A stretch of DNA of 64,000 bases from positions 2,542,001-2,606,000 of the forward strand of contig NZ_LT629741.1 of assembly GCF_900105135.1 (NCBI RefSeq). Reading direction: 5' to 3'. A program made the translations under genes and the position numbers. The DNA comes from Gramella sp. MAR_2010_147. GTDB lineage: Bacteria > Bacteroidota > Bacteroidia > Flavobacteriales > Flavobacteriaceae. Below are positions 1-7,536 of the stretch, one piece after another (the stretch's first letter is position 1; each line of letters opens with the position of its first letter). The notes under the pieces are model-generated. The model had not been told where the DNA came from. It made no database searches and saw only the letters and a program-made list of their open reading frames with translations.

Positions 1-703
1 CTTTAATTCTCTGAATATTCCTAAAGATCTTTAAGTTCCTGTTGAACCAGCGTCCGGTTTCAAAGTTTACTCCAAAAAAGTCTCCGGTTTCACTTTCATA
101 GGTAAATGGACCAATTAAATAATTTCCGAGGCTTTTTTTAATGTTTTCAGGATCATTTAATCTTTTCAACTCCGTCAAAATCCCTTTTTCTTTAAATATC
201 TTTTTTGGATTATATTTCCTGGAAGAATCAAGATCGCTTTGATAGTATTTAGTGAATTTCTTCTTTTCTATGCTATCGTTGCCAAATAGTACGTTTTCAA
301 CTTGTTGGTTAAAAGTACCCCATTCATCTACACAATAAAGTTTTTTTATCCCAATTTGTTTGGCTAATCTAAACCCTATTTGATCTCTTTCATTTCTTTT
401 CAGATCATATTCATCAGCTAAATAGGAATTAAATAACGAATCAACTTCCTGCTGTTTTGAAGAAGGGTGTTCAATTACGATAATTGACGGATTGAAATTT
501 TTTAGCTTTTCAACAATTAGCATTATTTCTTCTTGATGTTCAGGCTCTAGTACATCAATTTGATTTGATTCTTCGGTTTGAACAAAATCCTTATTAGGGA
601 AATTGAAGTGAAAAGTGCCTAGTGTTAGAACTTTTGTCTTATTCTCCTGGGCATTAATTTGAAGCGTAAATAACAGGCTAAATAGCAGGATGTAAAATTT
701 CAT
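1..703 (-). CDS. DUF5694-like exported protein (partial, 3' end outside window)
   Basis: The minus-strand frame opens with ATG at 703 and stays open to the window edge (about 234 residues), so the C-terminus is missing. The first ~18 residues form a signal peptide ending in an NAQ cleavage region. It continues with a VLTLGTFHFNFPN segment and an IIVIEHPSSKQQ strand-loop, the pattern I associate with the DUF5694 family of exported Bacteroidota proteins. The function of that family is not known to me. The frame is intact with no internal stop. It diverges from the VOC gene. The family name rests on pattern recall only. Confidence 0.75.
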   Translation of the reverse strand, partial: MKFYILLFSLLFTLQINAQENKTKVLTLGTFHFNFPNKDFVQTEESNQIDVLEPEHQEEIMLIVEKLKNFNPSIIVIEHPSSKQQEVDSLFNSYLADEYDLKRNERDQIGFRLAKQIGIKKLYCVDEWGTFNQQVENVLFGNDSIEKKKFTKYYQSDLDSSRKYNPKKIFKEKGILTELKRLNDPENIKKSLGNYLIGPFTYESETGDFFGVNFETGRWFNRNLKIFRNIQRIK

Positions 704-879
704 TATTATTTTTAATAATGACTGTAACCCTTTTTAATTTGTTACACTGTCTTTAGAAATTGTGAACATTATTGGTTTCAGGATCTCACTTTTATTGCGA
801 AACTGTTTATGAAAAAAATTTTCCCGAAGCTGCTCAAAAAGCTTAAATTTAATGGTGTGTAACTGTAAATCAATCAATT

Positions 880-1266
880 ATGAAAATAGAGAATCCAGTC
901 GTATGGTTTGAAATCTATGTAAACGACTTAAACCGAGCCCAGTCTTTTTATCAAAAAGTATTTAAAACTGAATTGACAGAAATTGGGGATCCGTCTGATG
1001 ATACCGTGAAAATGTTATCATTTCCCGGAGATATGGAATCTAAAGGAAAAGCTTCCGGGGCATTAGTATATATGAAAGAAATGACGGCGGGTGGGAATAG
1101 CACCATTGTTTATTTTGGGAGTGAAGATTGTAGTATAGAGGAGGCCCGAGTTAAAGATGCCGGCGGTGAGCTGTTAAGACCTAAAATGTCTATTGGCGAA
1201 TATGGTTTTATAAGTCTTGCAAAAGACACCGAAGGCAATATGATCGGGATCCATTCTATGCAGTAA
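880..1266 (+). CDS. VOC (glyoxalase/bleomycin-resistance fold) family protein
   Basis: This 128-residue cytoplasmic protein has the single beta-alpha-beta-beta-beta unit of the vicinal oxygen chelate superfamily. It begins with a WFEIYVNDLNRAQSFYQKVF strand-helix and ends with a TEGNMIGIHS strand. One unit per chain suggests a dimer forming the metal or ligand site. Within the superfamily it looks like the small PhnB/Cfp30B-like group, whose substrates are mostly unknown. It stands alone: the upstream gene diverges and more than 300 bp follow before the next gene. The substrate cannot be read from the sequence. Confidence 0.85.
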   Translation: MKIENPVVWFEIYVNDLNRAQSFYQKVFKTELTEIGDPSDDTVKMLSFPGDMESKGKASGALVYMKEMTAGGNSTIVYFGSEDCSIEEARVKDAGGELLRPKMSIGEYGFISLAKDTEGNMIGIHSMQ

Positions 1267-1605
1267 TTCGCTTTTCAGAAAAACCATTTTGTTCAAGCTC
1301 AACTAAATTAGATTTAAAAAAGATATTTCGTAGGCTTTGCTTTCTGGAAATGATGAAATTACCTCGGCTGTTTTGTCATAAATGATTATCATTTTTCCTT
1401 TCATTTATAGAGTTTGTCTAGCTGCTGAAAAAATTTCACCAGGATGTTTTTGGAGTTACTCGTTGCTACTACGTAGTAAAAATTTATTTATTAAGTAAAG
1501 AGTTTCACTTCCTCACTAAGATGACCTGAAAAAGAATAGCTATTTTAAATATTCCGTTATTTCCACCTTCATACCTCTAAATCTAAATTTTCATTTTGTT
1601 TTGGC
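1267..1605. other. intergenic region without a supported gene
   Basis: About 340 bp with no credible reading frame on either strand. It contains a perfect 12-bp palindrome TACTACGTAGTA at 1467-1478 that could be an operator, but nothing links it to a regulator. The 3' edge leads into the -7 element of the next operon. No tRNA or known riboswitch pattern was seen. Confidence 0.5.
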
Positions 1606-1613
1606 TAACTTTG
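1606..1613 (+). promoter_or_regulatory. -7 element (TAnnTTTG) of the thiamine-binding/pnuC operon
   Basis: TAACTTTG matches the Bacteroidota -7 consensus TAnnTTTG exactly. No clear TTG lies 19-21 nt upstream, so the -33 half is weak. The predicted transcript start (about 1618-1620) falls after the possible GTG start at 1615, which favours the ATG at 1633 for the following gene. Confidence 0.5.
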
Positions 1614-1632
1614 GGTGGAAAAATCAATTTCA

Positions 1633-1893
1633 ATGAACATTTCAGTAGAACTTACCCTAACACCAATTCAGGATGATTACGAACCGGCGATCATCAATTT
1701 TATTAAAAAGATGCGTGAATCTGGACTCACAGTAAAAGAGAATCCTTTAAGTACCCAGGTTTACGGAGATTATGATGAGGTCATGGCATTATTAAATAAG
1801 GAGATCAAAAATGCTTTTGAGGCTATAGAACGTGGACTCCTGTATGTAAAGTTCGTAAAATCCGACCGTAGCGAGTATGCAGCCGATTTTTGA
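1633..1893 (+). CDS. thiamine-binding (MTH1187/YkoF-like) protein
   Basis: This 86-residue protein starts with MNISVELTLTPIQDDYEPAI and has the ferredoxin-like beta-alpha-beta pattern of the MTH1187/YqgV/YkoF thiamine-binding family. These proteins are thought to bind thiamine or its pyrimidine part and occur beside thiamine transporters. The ATG at 1633 is preferred over an in-frame GTG at 1615, because the -7 element at 1606-1613 would start transcription after the GTG. The end overlaps the PnuC gene by 17 nt, so the two are almost certainly co-transcribed. The context is the best evidence that the transporter carries thiamine. Ligand specificity is inferred. Confidence 0.75.
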   Translation: MNISVELTLTPIQDDYEPAIINFIKKMRESGLTVKENPLSTQVYGDYDEVMALLNKEIKNAFEAIERGLLYVKFVKSDRSEYAADF

Positions 1894-2509
1894 TTTTTTC
1901 TTTGATCAATATTCCGGATACCCAACACTATTTATAATTCTAGAGATCATTGCCGTGATCTTCGGGTTTTTATCTGTATGGTATTCCAAGCAGAATAATA
2001 TTCTGGTATATCCAACCGGTATTATAAGTACCGTAATTTTTGTATATCTGCTTTGGCAATGGCAGCTTCTAGGGGATATGATGATCAATGCTTACTATTT
2101 TTCAATGAGTATCTACGGCTGGTACATCTGGACAAGAAAAATAGATCCGGACCATTTTACACCCATTACAAGTACTACCAGAAGAGAACAATTTCAATCG
2201 GTCTTTATATTTATCGGGACTCTTCTTTTTGTATTCAGCGTTTATGAATATTTTGAAAAATGGAATAACTGGACGGCCTATGTAGATACGATTACCACTG
2301 CTATTTTCTTTGTTGGAATGTGGCTAATGGCAAAACGTAAGATCGAGAACTGGATCTACTGGATTATAGGAGATATTATTTCTGTACCACTTTATTTTTA
2401 TAAAGGCCTTATTTTTACAAGTTTGCAATATTTAGTATTTACCATCATTGCAATTTATGGTTATAAAGCATGGAAGAAACACTTGCGCAACGACCTGCGT
2501 CCTGCATAA
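1877..2509 (+). CDS. pnuC: PnuC-family vitamin transporter (thiamine or nicotinamide riboside)
   Basis: A 210-residue integral membrane protein with about seven hydrophobic segments and the C-terminal PnuC signature, a WIYWIIGDIISVPLYFYKG segment followed by a helix ending GYKAWKK. PnuC proteins move an unphosphorylated vitamin by facilitated diffusion, and a cytoplasmic kinase traps it. Members carry nicotinamide riboside (PnuC) or thiamine (PnuT). The upstream overlapping gene is thiamine-binding, which argues for thiamine. The downstream overlapping gene is a NadR-like kinase, which argues for nicotinamide riboside. The sequence alone does not settle this. No TPP riboswitch precedes this operon, unlike the receptor gene at 10250. 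Confidence 0.85.
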   Translation: MQPIFDFFFDQYSGYPTLFIILEIIAVIFGFLSVWYSKQNNILVYPTGIISTVIFVYLLWQWQLLGDMMINAYYFSMSIYGWYIWTRKIDPDHFTPITSTTRREQFQSVFIFIGTLLFVFSVYEYFEKWNNWTAYVDTITTAIFFVGMWLMAKRKIENWIYWIIGDIISVPLYFYKGLIFTSLQYLVFTIIAIYGYKAWKKHLRNDLRPA

Positions 2510-3042
2510 AAATCGTCCTGTTTGGACCTGAATCTACCGGAAAGACGACTCTTTCAGAAGATCTCGCCAATTATTATAATGAACCTCTGGTAAAAGAATA
2601 TATGCGTGAATACCTTCAGCAGGTATGGGATTCTGAAAAGCGTGTTTGTGAACCTAAAGACATTATTTCAATAGCTAAGGGGCAGATGGAAGCTGAAAAC
2701 AGGCTTTCAAAACAAGCTGAGAACCTTCTTATTTGTGATACTAATCTTTTAGAGTTGAAGGTATATTCCGAAGCATATTATAACAACTATTGCGATCCTC
2801 AACTTCTTAAACATGCGTTAAACAACAATTATGATCTCTACTTTTTAACGTATATTGATGTTCCCTGGAAACCAGATGATTTAAGGGATAAACCTCACGA
2901 CCGTGAGAAAATGTTCCAAAAATTTCAAAATACATTGGAGAAATATCAAAAACCTTATTTCATTTTAAGAGGCAACAGGGAAGTGCGTTTTAAAAATGCA
3001 GTGAAAAAAATTGACGAACTAATAAAAAAGCAAGAATCGTGA
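2470..3042 (+). CDS. NadR-like P-loop nucleoside/vitamin kinase
   Basis: This 190-residue cytoplasmic protein has a P-loop GPESTGKT at residues 19-26 and a CDTNLLELKVYSEAYY segment resembling the Walker B part of the ribosylnicotinamide kinase domain of NadR. The adenylyltransferase and DNA-binding parts of full NadR are absent. It overlaps pnuC by 40 nt, so the pair looks like a transport-and-trap module: PnuC admits the vitamin and this enzyme phosphorylates it. Nicotinamide riboside is the family substrate, but the thiamine-binding gene upstream leaves thiamine open. Its stop overlaps the next start by 4 nt (GTGA). Confidence 0.8.
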   Translation: MEETLAQRPASCIKIVLFGPESTGKTTLSEDLANYYNEPLVKEYMREYLQQVWDSEKRVCEPKDIISIAKGQMEAENRLSKQAENLLICDTNLLELKVYSEAYYNNYCDPQLLKHALNNNYDLYFLTYIDVPWKPDDLRDKPHDREKMFQKFQNTLEKYQKPYFILRGNREVRFKNAVKKIDELIKKQES

Positions 3043-4577
3043 AATTTAGAGAAAGGGATATTCTGCAAATTGAAGAAAAAGGGCTTTCAACGAAAGAAGT
3101 AGAAGAGCAAATTGAGATTTTCAAAAGAGGAAATATTAAGGTGAATATTACTGAAGCGGCCACGGTAGGCAACGGAATCAGCAAAATTGATTCTGCTGAA
3201 AAAAGGGAGCTAATAGATTTATATGATGCCGAAAAAGACGAATATAGTATTTTAAAATTCGTTCCGGCCTCTGGGGCGGCTTCGAGAATGTTCAAAGCCC
3301 TGCATAACTTTATAGATGATTTTGATCCGGAAAGACATGGATTAAGGGAATATTTAGATGCCTCTGGAGATGCCGATCTTCAGCGATTTTTCAACCATAT
3401 AGAGAAGCTTCCTTTTTATGATAAGGCTATTGAGAAAGCTAAAAAAAATCAATCTAATTACGAAGATCTATCTCATGACTCCCAGACGAAAATTCTGGTC
3501 CAAACGATTCTGGAATCAGACGGATTATATCTAAGCAATCTTCCAAAAGGTCTGGTGCCTTTTCATAAATATAACCAGCATACCGCTACTGCTTTTGAAG
3601 AACATCTTTTTGAAGCAGCTGAATATGCTGAGGTTGATGATGTTGCAAAACTCCATTTTACGGTGGCTAAAGGCGATAAAGATAAATTTAAAGGTGAATG
3701 GAAAGAAATTCAGGAGCGACTGGAAGATAAAACGAAAGTGAAGTTTGAAATTGAATATTCTTACCAAAACCCTAAAACCGATACTATAGCAGTTGACAAC
3801 GATTTTGAGCCGTTTAAAACGGAGGAAAACGATCTTTTCTTCAGGCCTGGTGGCCATGGCGCTCTTATCGAGAATATGAATCAACTAGATGAAGATATTG
3901 TTTTTGTGAAGAATATTGATAATGTGGTTACAGAAGATAAAGTTCAGAATGTAATAGACCATAAAAAAATGCTTGGAGGTAAACTTTTCCAGGTTCAGAA
4001 AAAAGTTTTCGGTTATTTAGAAATATTAGATAAGGGTAATGTTCCTTCAGAAAAATTAGATGAAATTCAGGACTTTTTAAGAAAAGAACTGTTTGTTAAA
4101 AGTTCATCTAATCAAGAGTTATTTATTGAAAACCTGAAGGAAAAATTGCATCGTCCGCTCAGAGTTTGCGGGATGGTTAAAAACGAGGGAGAACCCGGAG
4201 GAGGACCTTTTCTGGTAAAAGATAAGAATGGCGTGATCTCACTTCAAATTATTGAAGGTGCTCAGATTGATAATGATAATCCTGAACAGGCAAAAACGGC
4301 TCGGGAAGCTACCCATTTTAATCCTGTAGATATTGTGTGTGGTCTTAAAGATCATAATGGGGAAAGTTTTGATCTTCATGATTATGTTGATGAAGACATG
4401 AGTTTTATTGCCGATAAAACAAAAGATGGCAAACCGCTAAAAGCATTGGAGCGTCCGGGGTTATGGAACGGAGGCATGGCAAAATGGAATACGGTCTTTG
4501 TGGAAGTTCCTGTTGAAACCTTTAATCCGGTGAAAACGGTTTCAGACCTGCTTAAGGAATCGCACCAACCAGGATAA
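3039..4577 (+). CDS. DUF4301 family protein
   Basis: A 512-residue soluble protein starting at GTG, overlapping the kinase stop by 4 nt. It matches what I know of DUF4301, a large uncharacterised family of Bacteroidota. Visible blocks include FVPASGAASRMFKAL near residue 75, which resembles a nucleotidyltransferase-type glycine-rich loop, FRPGGHGALIEN near residue 270, and a GEPGGGPFLVKDKNG segment near residue 388. The first and second blocks are reminiscent of sugar-nucleotidyltransferase or UDP-sugar pyrophosphorylase sites, but this is only a suggestion. Tight coupling to the vitamin kinase upstream and arfB downstream does not define a pathway. Confidence 0.75.
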   Translation: MKFRERDILQIEEKGLSTKEVEEQIEIFKRGNIKVNITEAATVGNGISKIDSAEKRELIDLYDAEKDEYSILKFVPASGAASRMFKALHNFIDDFDPERHGLREYLDASGDADLQRFFNHIEKLPFYDKAIEKAKKNQSNYEDLSHDSQTKILVQTILESDGLYLSNLPKGLVPFHKYNQHTATAFEEHLFEAAEYAEVDDVAKLHFTVAKGDKDKFKGEWKEIQERLEDKTKVKFEIEYSYQNPKTDTIAVDNDFEPFKTEENDLFFRPGGHGALIENMNQLDEDIVFVKNIDNVVTEDKVQNVIDHKKMLGGKLFQVQKKVFGYLEILDKGNVPSEKLDEIQDFLRKELFVKSSSNQELFIENLKEKLHRPLRVCGMVKNEGEPGGGPFLVKDKNGVISLQIIEGAQIDNDNPEQAKTAREATHFNPVDIVCGLKDHNGESFDLHDYVDEDMSFIADKTKDGKPLKALERPGLWNGGMAKWNTVFVEVPVETFNPVKTVSDLLKESHQPG

Positions 4578-4578
4578 T

Positions 4579-4980
4579 ATGGATGAAGAGCTTATTTTAA
4601 CTGAACTGGACTATAAAGCAGTAAGAAGCTCTGGTCCAGGTGGGCAGCATGCGAATAAAACAGCTACTAAGGTTGAACTAAGTTTTAATGTATCTAGTTC
4701 ACAAGCTCTTAGCGATAAGGAGAAAAAGAGGATCTCAAGAAAACTTTCAGGAAGAATTAATAAAGAAGGAATTCTAAAGATGAATAGTGAAGATTCCAGA
4801 AGCCAGCATACTAATAAAGATATTGTAACCGGGAATTTTATTTTTGAAATTAAAGAAGCTCTTAAAAGACCAAAACCCAGGAAGAAAACCAAACCCACCA
4901 AAGCTTCAAAAATTAAACGTCTAAAAGCCAAGAAAAAACAATCTGAAATCAAAGCTCAGAGAAAAGATCCTTTAAAGTAA
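4579..4980 (+). CDS. arfB: ArfB/YaeJ-type peptidyl-tRNA hydrolase (ribosome rescue)
   Basis: A 133-residue protein with the release-factor catalytic loop RSSGPGGQHANK, the GGQ at residues 21-23, and a long lysine-rich C-terminal tail (KPRKKTKPTKASKIKRLKAK). That is the architecture of ArfB/YaeJ: no codon-recognition domain, and a basic tail that enters the empty mRNA channel of stalled ribosomes so the GGQ can hydrolyse the peptidyl-tRNA. It begins 1 nt after the DUF4301 stop, so it is the last gene of this operon. Length agrees with E. coli ArfB (about 140). Confidence is high from the motif and tail. Confidence 0.92.
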   Translation: MDEELILTELDYKAVRSSGPGGQHANKTATKVELSFNVSSSQALSDKEKKRISRKLSGRINKEGILKMNSEDSRSQHTNKDIVTGNFIFEIKEALKRPKPRKKTKPTKASKIKRLKAKKKQSEIKAQRKDPLK

Positions 4981-5218
4981 AATACTGGGGAATTTATCCC
5001 CAATTGTGAGTAGAAATCCACATAAATTTTGAGGAAATTTGTAACTGGTTATTTAAGTATTTGGGTTAAATCTATGTTTTTCAGTATTTAAGCTTATGTT
5101 TATGCAGCTTTTTATAAATGGTACGATTATTACAATGTAATAAATAGGTTAGTATTGGGAATAGAATAAATTGACAACTAACTAATTTATTCTGTTTTAT
5201 AATTTAGATTTTCGGATT
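4981..5218. other. long arfB 3' region with hairpins
   Basis: No reading frame is supported. A small hairpin TGGGGAATTTATCCCCA lies at 4986-5002 right after arfB, and a perfect 9-bp inverted repeat GAATAAATT / AATTTATTC sits at 5164-5172 and 5184-5192, just before the terminator at 5219-5250. This may be a long 3' UTR or a separate small RNA. Confidence 0.4.
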
Positions 5219-5250
5219 GAAAAGGCTCCTTATGGAGCCTTTTCTATTTT
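5219..5250 (+). terminator. intrinsic terminator
   Basis: The hairpin AAAAGGCTCC / GGAGCCTTTT, with a TTAT loop, is followed by a T-rich run. It could end the arfB transcript or a small RNA made from 5160-5250. The 246 bp after it, up to the next ATG at 5497, show nothing recognisable. Confidence 0.75.
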
Positions 5251-5496
5251 AAAGCCTCAAACAAGTAGACCATTTATTCCAATTGATCAATTCAAGTGAT
5301 GATTAAATTCCACAATCATTGTTGCTCGATGCTTATTTTTCTACATAATATTTTGTGAAAAACATATTTCAAAACTTAATATTCCTCTGTTTTAGTGATG
5401 TTTAGGGTTAATTGATGAAAATGGCATAATTATTCTATACCTATTTAGTATAACAATATGATCAAAAAACCAATTAGATCAATAAAACTATAAATT

Positions 5497-5844
5497 ATGA
5501 AAAAGTTTGCATTAAGTATGATGACCATTGGAGCAATGTTCTTTGCTACTCAAAATTTACAGGCACAGGTAGAAGAGGTGGAAGAGATCGAAGATGAAAT
5601 GGAGATAGAAGTGGAGCAGGAAGAATTTGCTTCAGTTGATGTTATGGAGCTACCGCAAGCCGTGAAAGATGCTCTAATTACAGATTATAATGGAGCTGTT
5701 GCTTCTGAAGCCTGGGTGAAAGTTAAAGGAGATATGAAAGTTTATAAACTCAAACTGGATGTAGCAGGCGAGACTGAAAAAGTTTATATAGATCAGGATG
5801 GAAAATGGCTTGAAAAAGATGATTTAAAAGAAACCGATAAATAG
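5497..5844 (+). CDS. small exported PepSY-like protein
   Basis: This 115-residue protein has a signal peptide (MKKFALSMMTIGAMFF, cleavage near LQAQ), a very acidic stretch of about 25 residues (VEEVEEIEDEMEIEVEQEE), then a PepSY-like/DUF2874 domain with LPQAVKDALITDY and KVYKLKLDVAGETEKVYIDQDGKWL. Such small periplasmic proteins are common in Bacteroidota and often lie near two-component genes. Binding to a peptidase or sensor is only inferred. It lies 340 bp upstream of the NtrC-type regulator but is separated from it by a terminator, so it is a monocistronic unit. Confidence 0.75.
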   Translation: MKKFALSMMTIGAMFFATQNLQAQVEEVEEIEDEMEIEVEQEEFASVDVMELPQAVKDALITDYNGAVASEAWVKVKGDMKVYKLKLDVAGETEKVYIDQDGKWLEKDDLKETDK

Positions 5845-6083
5845 AGGTCCATTTATTGGAGAGACCAACTCCAGGACCACAGATCAATGAAAAGTTAAGT
5901 AGTAAATCTACCCCGGTAAGCTCGCAAAAAAATGACTGTGTTTAGGTTTTAAACCTGAATGCTAACAACCAGAAGACTAACACTATAAATGTCATTTTTT
6001 TGCTTGTTTACATTACGAGACGATGAGAAATCTGTGAAATGGGAATTAGTTTAGGCAATTTATATAACCACAAAATTGCCAGG
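5845..6083 (+). ncRNA. candidate structured 3' UTR or small RNA
   Basis: There is no reading frame, but the stretch is full of inverted repeats. A nested hairpin GGTCC-TGGAG / CTCCA-GGACC occupies 5846-5878. A perfect 13-bp pair GCAAAAAAATGAC / GTCATTTTTTTGC is at 5924-5936 and 5991-6003, enclosing an inner AGGTTT/AAACCT hairpin at 5944-5956. A further pair GGCAATT / AATTGCC is at 6054-6060 and 6074-6080, followed by the terminator. No internal TAnnTTTG promoter was found, so a 3' UTR of the PepSY-like gene is as likely as an independent RNA. Confidence 0.4.
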
Positions 6084-6117
6084 AAAGAGAGGTTGTAATC
6101 AACCTCTCTTTTTTTTA
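6084..6117 (+). terminator. strong intrinsic terminator
   Basis: A 9-bp stem AGAGAGGTT / AACCTCTCT with a GTAATC loop is followed by eight or more T residues. It closes the transcript containing the PepSY-like gene and its structured tail. Confidence 0.9.
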
Positions 6118-6183
6118 TGCTTTCTTTTAAAACCTAATGATTTAAAGATTATTACCTTTGCTAAGCTTTTTTAAAATTGATTT

Positions 6184-7536
6184 ATGTCTAAAGTTCTGGT
6201 CGTTGAAGACGATGTTGCATTTGGTACGATGTTAAAAACCTTTTTAGAGAAAAGGGATTATAAGGTGAGCCTTGTTTATTCAGCTACGGAAGCATTTAAA
6301 AAGATATCTTCAGGTAAATTTGATCTAGTGCTTACAGATGTAAGGCTTCCAGATACCGATGGTTTGGAGATCCTTAAGAATGTGAAGGCTGAAAATCCTT
6401 CTACCCAGGTGATTGTTATGACCAGTTATGCTGAAATAAGTATGGCTGTGAACGCAATGAAAGAAGGGGCTTTTGATTATGTTTCAAAACCCTTCAGACC
6501 AGAATCTATTTTACAAACTATAGAAAATGCACTTCATACGAATGAGGTTGCTCCCCCAGCCGAAAAACCAAAACCGGTTAAGAAAAGCAGGGGACCTCTT
6601 ACGGAGAATCTGGATCTGGTTAAAGGAGTAAGTGAACCCTCAAGGAGATTAAGTGACTATGTAGAATTGGTAGCACCTACAAATATGTCTGTTCTTATCA
6701 CAGGGGAAAGCGGTACCGGAAAAGAGCAAATAGCGAAAAGTATCCATTTGCAAAGTAAGAGGCATGCAGCACCATTCATTGCGGTAGATTGCGGGGCTAT
6801 TCCAAAAGAGATCGCTTCCAGTGAATTTTTTGGCCATCTCAAAGGTTCTTTTACAGGAGCAATAAACGATAAAACTGGTCACTTTGAGGCTGCCAATGGA
6901 GGAACACTTTTTCTGGATGAAATTGGAAACCTTACCTATGAGCTACAGGTGCAATTATTAAGAGCCTTGCAGGAACGTAGAATTAAGCCGGTAGGTAGTA
7001 ATAACGAAGTCCAGGTTGATATTCGTGTGGTGACGGCGACTAATGAAGACCTTTCTGAAGCTGTAAAAGAAGGTGATTTTAGAGAGGATCTTTATCATAG
7101 ATTGAATGAGTTTTCTATCAAAGTCCCTGCGTTAAGGGAAAGAAAGGAAGATCTAATGTTGTTTGCAAATCAATTTCTAGATGAGGCCAATGCAGATCTT
7201 GAAAAGAATATCCTTGGATTTACAGACGAGGCTATTCATGCTTTTAGAAATTATAACTGGCCTGGGAATCTTAGAGAGTTAAAGAATATGGTAAAGCGTG
7301 CTGTTCTATTAACCAAGGACGATCTAATACCTTTAAAAGTATTGCCACATGAGATAGCAACATCTTCACGTTCTACTGAAAATGACTACGGGTTATTTAA
7401 AAATAAGAATGAGGAGCAATTAATTCTTGATGCTTTGGAAAAGACTGGAGGAAACAAGAGTAAAGCCGCCAGGATGTTGTCTATAGATAGGAAAACCTTA
7501 TATAATAAACTTAAGCAATACGGTATTAAACTGTAA
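6184..7536 (+). CDS. NtrC-family sigma-54-dependent response regulator
   Basis: A 450-residue regulator with an N-terminal receiver domain (acidic pocket E8/D9/D10, phospho-acceptor D52 in LTDVRLPDTDG), a central AAA+ sigma-54-interaction domain (Walker A GESGTGKE near residue 175, sigma-54 contact loop GSFTGA at 221-226, where most homologues read GAFTGA) and a C-terminal Fis-type helix-turn-helix (KSKAARMLSIDRKTLYNKLK). It should activate sigma-54 promoters after phosphorylation. Its 3' end overlaps the convergent hybrid kinase by 11 nt, so that kinase is the obvious partner. Target genes are not evident here. Confidence 0.93.
   Translation: MSKVLVVEDDVAFGTMLKTFLEKRDYKVSLVYSATEAFKKISSGKFDLVLTDVRLPDTDGLEILKNVKAENPSTQVIVMTSYAEISMAVNAMKEGAFDYVSKPFRPESILQTIENALHTNEVAPPAEKPKPVKKSRGPLTENLDLVKGVSEPSRRLSDYVELVAPTNMSVLITGESGTGKEQIAKSIHLQSKRHAAPFIAVDCGAIPKEIASSEFFGHLKGSFTGAINDKTGHFEAANGGTLFLDEIGNLTYELQVQLLRALQERRIKPVGSNNEVQVDIRVVTATNEDLSEAVKEGDFREDLYHRLNEFSIKVPALRERKEDLMLFANQFLDEANADLEKNILGFTDEAIHAFRNYNWPGNLRELKNMVKRAVLLTKDDLIPLKVLPHEIATSSRSTENDYGLFKNKNEEQLILDALEKTGGNKSKAARMLSIDRKTLYNKLKQYGIKL

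Noticed and set aside
1615..1632. GTG start six codons upstream in the thiamine-binding gene
   Set aside because: The -7 element at 1606-1613 would start transcription after this codon. ATG at 1633 fits the family start.
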